This document shows, in pieces, positions 36,156 to 44,853 of a stretch of 64,000 bases of DNA. Under the pieces are notes generated by a model, which saw nothing but the letters and a program-made list of their open reading frames with translations, was not told where the DNA came from and did no database searches. The position numbers and the translations under genes are program-made. Origin of the DNA: Priestia iocasae (GTDB lineage: Bacteria > Bacillota > Bacilli > Bacillales > Bacillaceae_H); assembly GCF_016909075.1 (NCBI RefSeq), contig NZ_JAFBFC010000005.1, forward strand, positions 186,001-250,000. The letters are read 5' to 3'. Position 1 is the stretch's first letter. Each line of letters begins with the position of its first letter.

Positions 36156-37136
36156 ATGAAAAAAAGCATTTGGTCTACACTATCTATTCTTGCAATGCTA
36201 TCACTTCTTTTGTTAGCTGCTTGTGGGAATACAAATGAAGAGGCGTCAAAAGAGAAAAAAGAAGAGCCAAAAGCTGAAGATACAAGTTATTCAGTTGAGC
36301 ACGCAATGGGGACAACTGAAATACCAGATACGCCAGAACGTGTAGTTATTTTAACAAACGAAGGAACAGAAGCATTACTAGCACTAGGAGTTAAGCCTGT
36401 AGGAGCTGTTATGTCTTGGGATCAAGATCCTTGGTACGAGCACATCAGCGCTGACATGGAAGGCGTTGAGGTTGTTGGTGATGAAAGTGAAGTTAACATC
36501 GAAAAGATTGCTGAATTACAACCTGATTTAATTATCGGAAATAAAATTCGTCAAGAAGCAGTCTATGACCAATTAAAAGCAATCGCTCCAACTGTTTTCT
36601 CTGAAGACTTAGCGGGTGACTGGAAAATTAACTTTGAATTATATGCAAACGCACTAAACCTAACTGAAAAAGGCCAAGAAGTAATGGCTGAGTACGATCA
36701 AAAGGTAGAAGACGTTAAAACAGCTCTTGGAGATAAAGTGAACCAAGAAATTTCTGTTGTTCGCTTCAGCTCTCGTCCAACTCGTATTTACTACACAGAT
36801 TCATTCTCAGGTGTTATCTTTGATCAATTAGGCTTTAAACGTGCGGCTCACCAAGAAAAATTATTTACTCCAGATAACAAAATGGGTAACTTCGCAGTTG
36901 AAGTTGATAAAGAATTAATTCCTGAAATGGATGCAGATTCACTATTCTACTTTACATATGCTGATTCAACTGCAGTTGAAGAAGAATGGACAAACGATCC
37001 ACTATGGAAAAACCTAACAGCTGTTAAAGAAGGCAATGCTCATAAAGTAAGTGATATCACTTGGAACACAGCAGGTGGCGTACTAGCAGCGAACATCATG
37101 TTAGATGATATCGAGAAAATTTTCACAGAGAAATAA
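36156..37136 (+). CDS. Iron-siderophore-binding lipoprotein
   Basis: 326-residue solute-binding lipoprotein. The signal peptide ends in the lipobox LLAAC (Cys 23), followed by a Lys/Glu-rich linker. The class III binding fold shows IPDTPERVVILTNEGTEALL, GDESEVNIEKIAELQPDLII and the later RFSSRPTRIYYTDSFSG and KNLTAVKEGNAHKVSD. It works with the divergent permeases. It is similar to binding proteins of the YfmC/YclQ kind; ferric citrate or a siderophore is the likely ligand. Fur-controlled and ended by a strong terminator. Confidence 0.9.
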   Translation: MKKSIWSTLSILAMLSLLLLAACGNTNEEASKEKKEEPKAEDTSYSVEHAMGTTEIPDTPERVVILTNEGTEALLALGVKPVGAVMSWDQDPWYEHISADMEGVEVVGDESEVNIEKIAELQPDLIIGNKIRQEAVYDQLKAIAPTVFSEDLAGDWKINFELYANALNLTEKGQEVMAEYDQKVEDVKTALGDKVNQEISVVRFSSRPTRIYYTDSFSGVIFDQLGFKRAAHQEKLFTPDNKMGNFAVEVDKELIPEMDADSLFYFTYADSTAVEEEWTNDPLWKNLTAVKEGNAHKVSDITWNTAGGVLAANIMLDDIEKIFTEK

Positions 37137-37145
37137 GAGACAGAT

Positions 37146-37178
37146 AAAAGACACGGGAGCGTTTTCCGTGTCTTTTTC
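37146..37178. terminator. Bidirectional Rho-independent terminator
   Basis: Stem AAAAGACACGG / CCGTGTCTTTT with an 8-10-base loop and T-runs on both strands, between convergent genes. Confidence 0.93.
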
Positions 37179-37197
37179 ATTTAAGGAAAATGATTGA

Positions 37198-37869
37198 TTA
37201 TTTATTCTTCATGGCCTCCGCAAGCTCATCCAAAGCATGCTGCTGTTTAATGAGGTAATTCCTCCCTTCCTTTCGCAAATAGCCTTTATCACAAAACTGT
37301 GTCAGAACATGCAATAAATGCCGATAAGATACCCCTAAATAATCACAAACACTCACATGCTTTTCTCTATAAACCCCTTTATCAGCCGTTTGTAAAATAA
37401 AATCAGCAAGCCTGTTTTCAAGCGGAAAGGCCAGACTTTGCGAATACTTGGCGGCCATCGCGGTTGCTTTTACACTCAAAATTTTTGTTAATTCCCGCAG
37501 GAACTTCGCATCTTCTAGCAGCTGTGTACGGTATCGGGAAACAGGAAGTGCAAAACAAACGGTCTTCGTTGAGGCTTGAACTCCCTTTGTATAGTAAACA
37601 TCATGTAACAATTCCATTTCTCCAATGTAATCATGAGCGTTCGCAAAATTAATTAACGATACTTTTCCATTTTGATGGGTGACGTAAATTTTTGCTTTTC
37701 CTTCTATCACATAAAATAAAAAATCCGTTCGCATTCCTTCACGTATCATCCACTCATCGCGGTCATATTCGTGTACTTCGATAAACTCTTCTACTGGAAA
37801 AGAAAAGAGATGTGCGATTGAATGGTTTTCTAAATACCAACGCTTTTTCTCACTTTTATAAATGTTCAT
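37198..37869 (-). CDS. Crp/Fnr-family regulator, YeiL-like
   Basis: 223 residues with an N-terminal cyclic-nucleotide-binding-type beta roll (FLFYVIEGKAKIYVTHQNGKV, GEMELL) and a C-terminal winged helix (VSVCDYLGVSYRHLLHVLTQF). It lacks the Cys set of FNR iron-sulfur clusters near its N terminus, and the overall form is like YeiL. It is divergent from an MFS exporter gene, 81 bases apart, and two palindromes in that gap are likely binding sites. It probably controls the exporter; the signal is unknown. Confidence 0.82.
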   Translation of the reverse strand: MNIYKSEKKRWYLENHSIAHLFSFPVEEFIEVHEYDRDEWMIREGMRTDFLFYVIEGKAKIYVTHQNGKVSLINFANAHDYIGEMELLHDVYYTKGVQASTKTVCFALPVSRYRTQLLEDAKFLRELTKILSVKATAMAAKYSQSLAFPLENRLADFILQTADKGVYREKHVSVCDYLGVSYRHLLHVLTQFCDKGYLRKEGRNYLIKQQHALDELAEAMKNK

Positions 37870-37887
37870 CTTTCACCTCAAAAATAG

Positions 37888-37929
37888 GAGATATCTCATA
37901 TTAATCATCTCTACTCTCATGATATCATG
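37888..37929. promoter_or_regulatory. Two palindromes in the yeiL-like/MFS divergent gap
   Basis: GAGATATCTC (37888-37897) and CATGATATCATG (37918-37929) share the GATATC core and are spaced 20 bases apart. They may be the sites of the divergent Crp/Fnr-type regulator. Confidence 0.45.
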
Positions 37930-37950
37930 CGAGTGATAAGGAGGATAACC

Positions 37951-39123
37951 ATGAACGCACAAAGATGGATGAGCACACGTTTTTTTAGTTTTTTTATGAC
38001 ATGGGGTATTTTTCTCCCGTACTGGTCAGGTTGGATGATTCAAACAAAAGAGATGACAGTCGCGCAAGTGAGCTTGATTATGAGTCTTGGTCTACTCGCA
38101 CGAGGTTTATCTACGTTATTTGCCTTTCCTTATTTATCAGAAAAGGTAAGTCAAAAAACATTACTACAGATTGCTGGAATCGGGACACTGATTTCGGTTC
38201 TTTGTTATCTTCCGGCATCGTCATTTTCTAGTTTACTACTCGTCACAATTATGGTGAACGTCTTTTACCCAACATTGATGCCTGCTTTAGATAGCGTGGC
38301 TAGTGTGTTGGTACAAAATAAACAGTTAAAGGACTATGGAAGAAGTCGTCAATGGGGATCCATTGGATTTGTCTCGGTTGGAATACTGTTAACCATTTTT
38401 ACAGGCATGTTTGGAGATTACGTTATTTTTTGGGCGTTGTTTCTTGGGATAGCGGGGTTTGTTTATCTTAGCTTTCTGAATGCGCCTGATGTATTATTGA
38501 AAAAGCCAGAAATCAATCAAATAAAAAAAGGAAGCATGCTGCAGTTATTTCGTGTAAAACACTTTTCATTTGTTCTTATCATTGTCATTTTACTTCAAGC
38601 AGCACATGCAACGTACTATAACTATGGCTATATTTTTCTACAAGAAATTCATGCACCCATCTACTTAATTGGCGTTATCATTAACATCGCGGTCATCGCC
38701 GAAATCTTCTTCTTTTCAATGGCCAATAAACGCTTCAGTACGTTTTCAACAGGTACTTTACTAGCACTATCAGCACTAGGGTCTTCTTTACGCTGGATAC
38801 TCGTATTCACGTTTCCAAACGTGATTGTGTTCTGCCTTGCTCAAACGCTACACGCTTTCTCGTTTGCAATGGGACATTATGCCTTTATGAAATACTTAAT
38901 CAACAACATCCCACACGCGCAAATCCCAAAAGCACAAGGCATCTACTCCGCGCTCGCCTTAAGCTGGAGCACGGCTGTTTTCACCATTTTCGGAGGCTTT
39001 CTCTACGAAATTGAACCAAGATACGCCTTCCTGGGCATGTTAGTTTGTAGTTTACCCGCGATGGTGATTGCACTTGTGTATCGAAAGCTAGAGGTTGAAA
39101 AGGAAGTTCTCGTTTCTGCCTAA
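37951..39123 (+). CDS. MFS transporter, phenylpropionate-permease (PPP/HcaT-like) type
   Basis: 390-residue major facilitator with about 12 helices. It begins WMSTRFFSFFMTWGIFLPYW, typical of the HcaT/YwbF group, and keeps the pattern RSRQWGSIGFVSVGILLT at the fourth helix. ATG 37951 with AAGGAGG upstream is preferred over an upstream GTG/ATG. Substrate is unknown: it may be an aromatic acid or a nucleoside. Divergent from the YeiL-like regulator, which probably controls it. A weak hairpin (AGGCTTGTCT / AGATAAGCCT, 39168-39197) follows. Confidence 0.85.
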   Translation: MNAQRWMSTRFFSFFMTWGIFLPYWSGWMIQTKEMTVAQVSLIMSLGLLARGLSTLFAFPYLSEKVSQKTLLQIAGIGTLISVLCYLPASSFSSLLLVTIMVNVFYPTLMPALDSVASVLVQNKQLKDYGRSRQWGSIGFVSVGILLTIFTGMFGDYVIFWALFLGIAGFVYLSFLNAPDVLLKKPEINQIKKGSMLQLFRVKHFSFVLIIVILLQAAHATYYNYGYIFLQEIHAPIYLIGVIINIAVIAEIFFFSMANKRFSTFSTGTLLALSALGSSLRWILVFTFPNVIVFCLAQTLHAFSFAMGHYAFMKYLINNIPHAQIPKAQGIYSALALSWSTAVFTIFGGFLYEIEPRYAFLGMLVCSLPAMVIALVYRKLEVEKEVLVSA

Positions 39124-39258
39124 ACGTGATAGTAAGTGTATTTGTTTTTTAGCATAGTAAAAAGAGAAGGCTTGTCTAAGTTAGATTAGATAAGCCTCAC
39201 CTGCTTACACATAATATCCATCAGGATTATCCTAGAAAAAGCTAGACTAATAAATAAG

Positions 39259-39450
39259 TCAGCTTTCTTTTGCTATTCTTTTTAGCTCCTTACTCCATTT
39301 ATAAATTGGTTCTTTAAGAAGCAGTCCAAACAACAGTGTTATAATCACAATAAAAAAGAAAGCAGCACGATTCCTATTAAACCATGCATCAAGCGATGGT
39401 AAGATCATTAAGGACATCATCATTGCTTCTGCAACCCAGTTAGCTGCCAC
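39259..39450 (-). CDS. Possible small membrane protein, 63 residues
   Basis: A GTG-started frame with one clear membrane helix (AAFFFIVIITLLFGLLL) and a basic tail (KWSKELKRIAKES). A stop codon directly precedes the GTG and no good ribosome site is visible; the inner ATG triplet is an alternative start. The residue pattern (amphipathic, then hydrophobic, then basic) is protein-like, so it is either a small gene or the end of a decayed one. I recognise no family. Confidence 0.4.
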   Translation of the reverse strand: MAANWVAEAMMMSLMILPSLDAWFNRNRAAFFFIVIITLLFGLLLKEPIYKWSKELKRIAKES

Positions 39451-39605
39451 ACTTAAGAGATCATTTCAGTAGATTTGAAAAATCCTCTTAAACATAATAC
39501 ATCATCTAATATTCTTTTTAATAAGCGTATTATTAGGTTCATTTTATAATTTATATGTTTCGAATTCTTCATAAAGCTATCACCTTTGTTGACAGGCACG
39601 CAAAA

Positions 39606-40487
39606 CTAGTTAATCGCAAATTTTTGATTAATCCAATCCACAACCAATTGCGCCACCTCGTGTTCATTTCCTTCGTAGTTATGATTGGCCTCTTCTACAA
39701 CGGCATATTCAAATGTAGGACAACGAGTTGCTTTTGCTTGCATCAACGCTAAATCTTCACTTGGAGTGTGAATGTTGACTTCGTTAACGTCCCCCATGAA
39801 TGCAAAAATAGGTCTGCTTATGGTAGCTAACGCACCGAAGTTGTCGGGGTTTCGCAAAACAGGAAGGTTATCTGCTTCACATTCGTCTAAGCAACGCTCC
39901 AAGTACGCTTGTGAGCTCATTTCAAGCCATCCATCATGAAGGTGTGAAAGAATCTTCATCGGTTCATGGTTTTTCACGTTCAATTGTGCTTCGTATATCA
40001 TGTCGTCTCGATTACCATCATAGCGTTTGGATAGTCCTACAAGATCGGGTGGGGATGCGAGTATTAATCCAGCAATAGCTGAGACGTCCTCATGGGCTAG
40101 GTAGTGAATCGCTTTATTTGCGCCTAAACTGTGACCCATGACGATAATTGAGTCATACCCTAGTTCACGTACTTTTCTTACCCATAAGTCAATGTCATAC
40201 ATGCACTCACTGAATGTTTCATACCTAGCACCAATTCGGCGATGATTTCCATCCTTGGTTAATATGTCATTTAGGTGGTTGTACCCTCGAGTGTGTCCAT
40301 AAAAAAAACCATATCCATGCTTCACTAAGTGCTCACCTAAAACGTGAGCAAAGTAATTCTCAATAATGTTGCCACTTGTACCGTGAATAAACAATACACA
40401 CGTTTTTCGACGAACTTCTTTCCAATGAACTCCTTGTAGACGTAAACCGTCTTTTGTCCAATCATGCACAAATGATACGCTTGCCAT
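39606..40487 (-). CDS. Alpha/beta hydrolase
   Basis: 293-residue hydrolase. Nucleophile elbow GHSLGANKA, oxyanion-region VLFIHGTSGN near the N terminus, acidic member probably in FMGDVNEVN, and catalytic His in EEANHNYEG near the C terminus. There is no signal peptide. It acts on an unknown ester or amide; the form is near DUF1749-like and dienelactone-type esterases. ATG 40487 has AAAGGA 8 bases upstream. A perfect TetR-type palindrome lies 28 bases before the start, so it is probably induced by a small compound through a repressor encoded elsewhere. Confidence 0.85.
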   Translation of the reverse strand: MASVSFVHDWTKDGLRLQGVHWKEVRRKTCVLFIHGTSGNIIENYFAHVLGEHLVKHGYGFFYGHTRGYNHLNDILTKDGNHRRIGARYETFSECMYDIDLWVRKVRELGYDSIIVMGHSLGANKAIHYLAHEDVSAIAGLILASPPDLVGLSKRYDGNRDDMIYEAQLNVKNHEPMKILSHLHDGWLEMSSQAYLERCLDECEADNLPVLRNPDNFGALATISRPIFAFMGDVNEVNIHTPSEDLALMQAKATRCPTFEYAVVEEANHNYEGNEHEVAQLVVDWINQKFAIN

Positions 40488-40515
40488 GCGCACTTTCCTT
40501 TCTCATTTCCCAACC

Positions 40516-40528
40516 ACTAACGGTTAGT
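40516..40528 (-). promoter_or_regulatory. TetR-type operator before the alpha/beta hydrolase
   Basis: Perfect palindrome ACTAAC-G-GTTAGT (plus strand) with the ACTAACnGTTAGT form bound by many TetR-family repressors, directly upstream of the hydrolase ribosome site. No tetR gene is in the window. Confidence 0.6.
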
Positions 40529-40729
40529 TAGAAAATTTATTTGAATGTTAGTTTATAAAAGATTTTTTTCTTTCTTTTTCTATTTCTTTCTCTTCTTTCA
40601 ACTTCAATACCTTCTGCATATCTATAAAAGGTAAAGAGGGCGTGAAGAATGAGTGATGATTGGCACTGATGGGGATAGATTTTCACCTCGATCACACATT
40701 AAGCAGTCGGCACAAAAGTCGATTAATAA

Positions 40730-40777
40730 AAAAAAGAATTCTAATCATCGTATTTTTAATGATTGGAACTCTTTTTT
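40730..40777. terminator. Terminator after the dus gene
   Basis: Stem AAAAGAATTCTAATCAT / ATGATTGGAACTCTTTT with two G-U pairs and T/A runs on both sides. Confidence 0.8.
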
Positions 40778-40828
40778 CTATTTTTATCTAACTATTTAGC
40801 ATTCTACCCTATCACTGTTCTTGCCCAA

Positions 40829-41791
40829 TCAATATTCCTTTTCAAAGCGATCAAGCAATGCACGCACTTCATCTGTGGATTTCGTGTTCATCAGCTGATT
40901 TCGTAATTCTCCAGCCCCACGGAATCCTTTGACATAGATTTTGAAAAAGCGATGAAGCTTTGTGATAGGACGTGGCACAACTTCGGCATATTGATCTTGA
41001 AGATCCAACTGCAATCTTAAAAGGTCAAGGTATTCTTTACTGCTATGCTCTTTTGGCTCTTTTTCAAATGCAAACGGATTTTTAAAGATGCCTCGGCCAA
41101 TCATCACGCCATCAATGCCGTATTGTTCCGCCAGTTCAAGACCCTTTTGACGATCAGGAATGTCTCCATTAATGGTTAAAAGCGTATCCGGTGCGATACG
41201 GTCGCGTAATTCCTTAATAGCCGGAATGAGCTCCCAATGCGCAGGGACATCGCTCATTTCATCTCTTGTACGTAAGTGAATCGACAAATTGGCAATATCC
41301 TGTTTTAATACATGCGTTAACCACGCCTCCCACTCATCGATCTCATGAAAGCCGATTCGGGTTTTCACACTAACAGGAAGGCCGCCCGCTTTTGCTGCTT
41401 GAATCAGCTCGGCCGCTACGTCTGGACGTAGAATAAGGCCGCTACCTTTCCCTCTCGTTGCAACATTCGGCACAGGGCAGCCCATGTTAATATCAATTCC
41501 TTTAAACCCTAACTCTGCCATGCCAATACTCATTCGACGGAAATAGTCAGGGTTGTCTCCCCAAATATGCGCCACCATCGGCTGCTCGTCCTCGGTAAAA
41601 AGCAAACGGCCACGCACACTATCGATGCCATCTGGATGACAATAGCTGTCTGAGTTCGTAAACTCTGTAAAGAAAACATCTGGTCGACCAGCTTCACTAA
41701 CTACGTGACGAAACACAACATCCGTCACATCTTCCATTGGTGCCAGTACAAAAAATGGTCGTGGTAACTCACGCCAAAAATTATCTATCAT
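40829..41791 (-). CDS. dus: tRNA-dihydrouridine synthase
   Basis: 320-residue flavoenzyme that reduces uridines to dihydrouridine in tRNA loops with NADPH. The TIM-barrel start is [20 protein letters not shown]; the catalytic Cys is in [10 protein letters not shown] (residue 105), with FMN-binding [15 protein letters not shown] and [17 protein letters not shown]-like [19 protein letters not shown] chose ATG 41791 ([12 protein letters not shown]), which fits family length; the frame extends 14 codons more. The ribosome site AGAGGA is 12 bases away, which is long. It is not in the usual Bacillus dus1 setting, so it may be a second paralogue. Confidence 0.92.
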   Translation of the reverse strand: MIDNFWRELPRPFFVLAPMEDVTDVVFRHVVSEAGRPDVFFTEFTNSDSYCHPDGIDSVRGRLLFTEDEQPMVAHIWGDNPDYFRRMSIGMAELGFKGIDINMGCPVPNVATRGKGSGLILRPDVAAELIQAAKAGGLPVSVKTRIGFHEIDEWEAWLTHVLKQDIANLSIHLRTRDEMSDVPAHWELIPAIKELRDRIAPDTLLTINGDIPDRQKGLELAEQYGIDGVMIGRGIFKNPFAFEKEPKEHSSKEYLDLLRLQLDLQDQYAEVVPRPITKLHRFFKIYVKGFRGAGELRNQLMNTKSTDEVRALLDRFEKEY

Positions 41792-41916
41792 GTCAAACTC
41801 AAATCCTCTCATGTTGAATACAACTTCAAACAATTGGTCAAAAAGTACAAAGCCAACTGTTCTACTTCTTTTATCTTATATCATGCTTCATTACTTCTTT
41901 TCAAACATAAAAACAT

Positions 41917-41947
41917 GTTACCATTTATTACGCTCATAAATGGTAAC
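41917..41947. other. Hairpin in a 567-base gap between dus and doxX-like genes
   Basis: Perfect 11-base stem GTTACCATTTA / TAAATGGTAAC with a 9-base loop and no T-run. The rest of 41792-42358 is AT-rich, with no convincing gene; the last 40 bases hold AGGAGGAG before the DoxX-like ATG. Confidence 0.45.
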
Positions 41948-42358
41948 GAGCACGACTTAATTTATGTATATTTTGTAAAGTTTTTCATGAATCTACTCCT
42001 GTTTTCTTTTTGTAGTTTTCTTTTGTAATTTCCTTCAGCTATCAAGTGTGATAGTAAAAGCTCTAGAAAGGGTGGTAAATAGATTAGTAAGAATGATGTA
42101 TATCGGTAAGAAAGAAAGTGCTTGTTTAGTCCCTTCATTTATCTATTCGTTTCATGCACTTATAAATTTAAATATATTTACAACCACTTTTGCATTTGGT
42201 AAAATTTTTTGGATGAAGTAAAAATATAACTCATTAAATCAAATTCCTATAGTGAAATTCTACACGAACAAACAACCTTTAAATTTTTTTACACAAAAAG
42301 TTTCCCTAGGGCAAAAAAACTTCCTTAAGGAAAATAAGAATTAAAGAGGAGGAGCTAC

Positions 42359-42895
42359 ATGAAAATTAATAATGTAAAACTATTTTCATCACTTATTGTT
42401 TTAACACGGATTCTTTTTGGAATAGGTTGGCTATTAGCAGGTATAACAAAAATCACAGAAAAACTATGGTTTAAAGAACCGGGTATATTTTTGAGAGAAT
42501 ACCTTACCCATTCATTACAACAACCCAATGTCCCGCTTCTTTATAAGATGTTTATAGAGAATATAGCTTTAGAGCATGTACTGGTTTTGAACTATGCTAT
42601 ACCAATTGTTCAAATTTTACTTGGACTATTTCTTATAGTAGGTTTATTCTCTATACCTGCTATTTTTGTTTGTCTTTTCATGCACATTAACTTTATCTTA
42701 TCTGGAAATATAAATGTAATAAGCCTTATCCTTTATACAAATGCATTCTTATTAATTATTTTCAGAACAAATATATATCATTTCAGTTTAGATAAACATT
42801 TTAATTTGATTTCTCTCTTCACCATTCAGATAACCAAAAAAGAAACAATCGTTTCACTACAACCTAAGCAAAAAAAGTTACTTAATAACTCTTAA
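42359..42895 (+). CDS. DoxX/DoxD-like membrane protein
   Basis: 178 residues with four or five hydrophobic helices. The first reads LTRILFGIGWLLAGITKITEK, typical of DoxX-family proteins; a middle helix pair (VQILLGLFLIVGLFSIPAIF) and a basic tail follow. DoxX proteins accompany thiol or quinone redox steps in some bacteria, but this branch is undefined. AGGAGGAG precedes the ATG. Codon use is more AT-rich than the backbone genes to the left. Confidence 0.75.
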   Translation: MKINNVKLFSSLIVLTRILFGIGWLLAGITKITEKLWFKEPGIFLREYLTHSLQQPNVPLLYKMFIENIALEHVLVLNYAIPIVQILLGLFLIVGLFSIPAIFVCLFMHINFILSGNINVISLILYTNAFLLIIFRTNIYHFSLDKHFNLISLFTIQITKKETIVSLQPKQKKLLNNS

Positions 42896-42902
42896 ATCAT
42901 AG

Positions 42903-42998
42903 TTACTTAAATAAATCTATGACCATGGTCGTAATCCAATAAAGCAATCCAACTATATTTACTAACACAAAGCCGTATAATAAAATTCTCAAAATCAT
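42903..42998 (-). CDS. Possible 31-residue membrane peptide
   Basis: Frame MILRILLYGFVLVNIVGLLY... ending MVIDLFK, a single transmembrane helix with charged ends; AAAGGA lies 4 bases before the ATG, which is short. It overlaps no other gene and is convergent with the DoxX-like gene. Such peptides may be small membrane regulators or toxins, but it could be chance. Confidence 0.35.
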   Translation of the reverse strand: MILRILLYGFVLVNIVGLLYWITTMVIDLFK

Positions 42999-43068
42999 TA
43001 CTTCCTTTATTAATCAATGTTTTCTGTACCTATTAGCAATAATAGTTTAAAGTCATCTCAGAATACTA

Positions 43069-43102
43069 TAAAAGCCGTCGCTACTAATAGTGACGGCTTT
43101 TA
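43069..43102. terminator. Bidirectional Rho-independent terminator
   Basis: Stem TAAAAGCCGTC / GACGGCTTTTA with a 12-base loop. Confidence 0.85.
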
Positions 43103-43163
43103 TAATATATTTTGTACTATTTATTATGTTAGGGTTTCGCCCGATACACCTGCTCGAACAAAA

Positions 43164-43295
43164 TCAAGCACATGAACTGATTTCAGGTTCACTTAGATTT
43201 TCTTGCACCTTTTCATCTAGTAATTTGATGATATTCCTTTTCGCATAAGCTCCTAAGCACTTTGTATGTGCTGCAATTCCTGGCTCTACAAACAT
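43164..43295 (-). pseudogene. Short ORF after msrA, possible C-terminal gene remnant
   Basis: A 43-codon frame (MFVEPGIAAHTKCLGAYAKR ... EISSCA) lying 14 bases past the msrA stop with no ribosome site. The residues look like real protein and the frame is open five codons further upstream, up to a stop. It is best read as the tail of a lost gene, or as a small ORF coupled to msrA. I do not recognise the family. Confidence 0.35.
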
Positions 43296-43309
43296 GTTGT
43301 CCACATGCG

Positions 43310-43783
43310 TTAAATCTTATATTTATTTAAAGTCTCTTTAGGAATATGACAATAATCATCTGGGCATCTCTCTAGCCTGTCCTGATGTTCCTCCGCACTT
43401 CTCACGTAGTTGGTAAGAGGAAGAACTTCCACAACAATACGGCTCGCATCACTTCTCTTATCAATAAAGGCTCTCGCCTCTTCTAAATGCTTATGATCTT
43501 CACTGTACACGCCCGTTCTGTATTTCTCTCCTATATCATTTCCTTGTTTATTCAAGCTGTACGGATCAATGATCTCGAAGTAATAGTCCATTAGCTTTTC
43601 CATCGTGACAACAGCTGGATCAAACTCTGTTTTTACACATTCCGCATAGCCATCATAGTCACCCTCAAGTGTGTTGCTGGCTCCATTCGCTCTTCCCGCT
43701 TCTGTAGACGTAACACCAGGTAACGTTTTAATAAATGCCTGCACTCCCCAAAGACACCCTCCAGCAAAATAGACAACTGCCAT
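43310..43783 (-). CDS. msrA: Peptide methionine-S-sulfoxide reductase
   Basis: 157-residue MsrA that repairs oxidised methionine. The active-site motif is GCLWG with Cys 10 (GCFWG in most relatives), followed by the family features YDGYAECVKTEFDP (EVVxVxYDP-like region), YFEIIDPYSLNKQGNDIGEKYRTGVY and EEHQDRL-type SAEEHQDRLERCP. Cys residues in CPDDYCHIP may act as resolving Cys. There is no fused MsrB domain, and no msrB gene is adjacent. The Leu in place of Phe in the motif is a mild oddity. Confidence 0.93.
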   Translation of the reverse strand: MAVVYFAGGCLWGVQAFIKTLPGVTSTEAGRANGASNTLEGDYDGYAECVKTEFDPAVVTMEKLMDYYFEIIDPYSLNKQGNDIGEKYRTGVYSEDHKHLEEARAFIDKRSDASRIVVEVLPLTNYVRSAEEHQDRLERCPDDYCHIPKETLNKYKI

Positions 43784-44168
43784 TTATCTCACCTCTTTGT
43801 ATTGAAGGATGGACGAAAAAATGACCGGATCCCCCATTCAATTTAGAAATCATTCTATCTCATTATACCAAACGACAAATTAACAATTGAACGTAACGTA
43901 TCGATTATAACCAAAGATAGGAGACTAGAAGTGGCTTTAGTCATGGGTGATGTGGGGTCTTTGGAGCTTTTTGTTTGTATTGCGTGTGGTGTATGTAAAT
44001 GAGGTTTAATTCAACTTCTATTCATCTGCTTACTACTTTCTTTATGTTTATTCTGCCAAATTAGATACCTGTTTGGTTTTTTTTGGTCCTGTTTCTTCCT
44101 ATCACAATTGGTGTGAAATTACAGTTTTTCACAGTTAATAAACTGTAATTTCAACCATGTTCTTTCTA
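43784..44168. other. Gap after msrA start with part of a short direct repeat
   Basis: No supported gene. GTGTATGTAAATGAGGTTT near 43989 recurs as GTGTATCTAAATGAGGTTT near 44761, on the other side of the DUF1761-like gene. Confidence 0.35.
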
Positions 44169-44516
44169 TTATGCAAAAAACCCATGAACTGCACCAAGGA
44201 TGGTAAAGATGACAAAATGATCGCCAATTGCTATATAGCAGGCCCTTTTCTCTATCAATCCGAACATCGTATTTTTTACATACACGATGCTGATGAGAAA
44301 CCCAATAGCCATTCCAGTGAGTGCCCCGCCTAAAATACTTTCTACTCCTGTTGCTTGTACAATGGTCCCTACTAGAAAAGAACTGACAAACGCAACGAGG
44401 ACAGAGACGACATATGCAATCGGATGATTCTTTTTATTTCTTAGTAGGATGGAATAATAGATTCCCCCGTATAGCATGTAAAGTATTGCTCCTACGATAA
44501 ACGCTGTTAAAAACAT
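44169..44516 (-). CDS. DUF1761-like small membrane protein
   Basis: 115 residues with four hydrophobic helices (TAFIVGAILYMLYGGIYYSI; YVVSVLVAFVSSFLVGTIV; GALTGMAIGFLISIVY; IGDHFVIFTILGAVHGF). The pattern, with its small residues and the final AVHG, resembles DUF1761; function unknown. ATG 44516 is chosen because GGGAGG sits 7 bases upstream; an upstream ATG lacks one. It lies between two copies of a short direct repeat. Confidence 0.7.
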   Translation of the reverse strand: MFLTAFIVGAILYMLYGGIYYSILLRNKKNHPIAYVVSVLVAFVSSFLVGTIVQATGVESILGGALTGMAIGFLISIVYVKNTMFGLIEKRACYIAIGDHFVIFTILGAVHGFFA

Positions 44517-44593
44517 CTTGTTGCCTCCCATATTCATTTTTTTCTCTACGCTTATTTTACACTACAAAAGTCATGTTTTTTCATTTAAATAAA

Positions 44594-44623
44594 GAAAAGC
44601 ACTACAATAACGTAGCGCTTTTC
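44594..44623 (-). terminator. Terminator downstream of the kdgK remnant
   Basis: Stem GAAAAGCACTAC / GTAGCGCTTTTC with one mismatch; T-rich sequence follows on the minus strand. Confidence 0.65.
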
Positions 44624-44853
44624 TATTCGCTTACTTTCATTTTCCTTGATAGTAAAGATTGAGTATTATTCTATTTAGATATTTAGCAACTTCATTAGGG
44701 ATTTATTAATAATGGGTATGAAATTCTGGTTTATCATTTCTTATGGTAGGGTTTTACGTAGTGTATCTAAATGAGGTTTTTTAGTAATTTTAATGTCTTC
44801 TTTGATAAGCCTGACCTATAAATGGCTTTATCTCATCTAAAGTTTATTTATAG

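Noticed and set aside
41834-42028. Plus-strand frame of 64 codons after dus
   Set aside because: No ribosome site; Phe/Leu-rich content is typical of AT-rich non-coding sequence, and it crosses the 41917-41947 hairpin.
42300-42340. TTCCCTAGGGCAAAA / CCTTAAGGAA before the DoxX-like gene, thought of as operators
   Set aside because: CCTAGG and CCTTAAGG are short palindromes that occur by chance; no partner regulator or spacing supports them.
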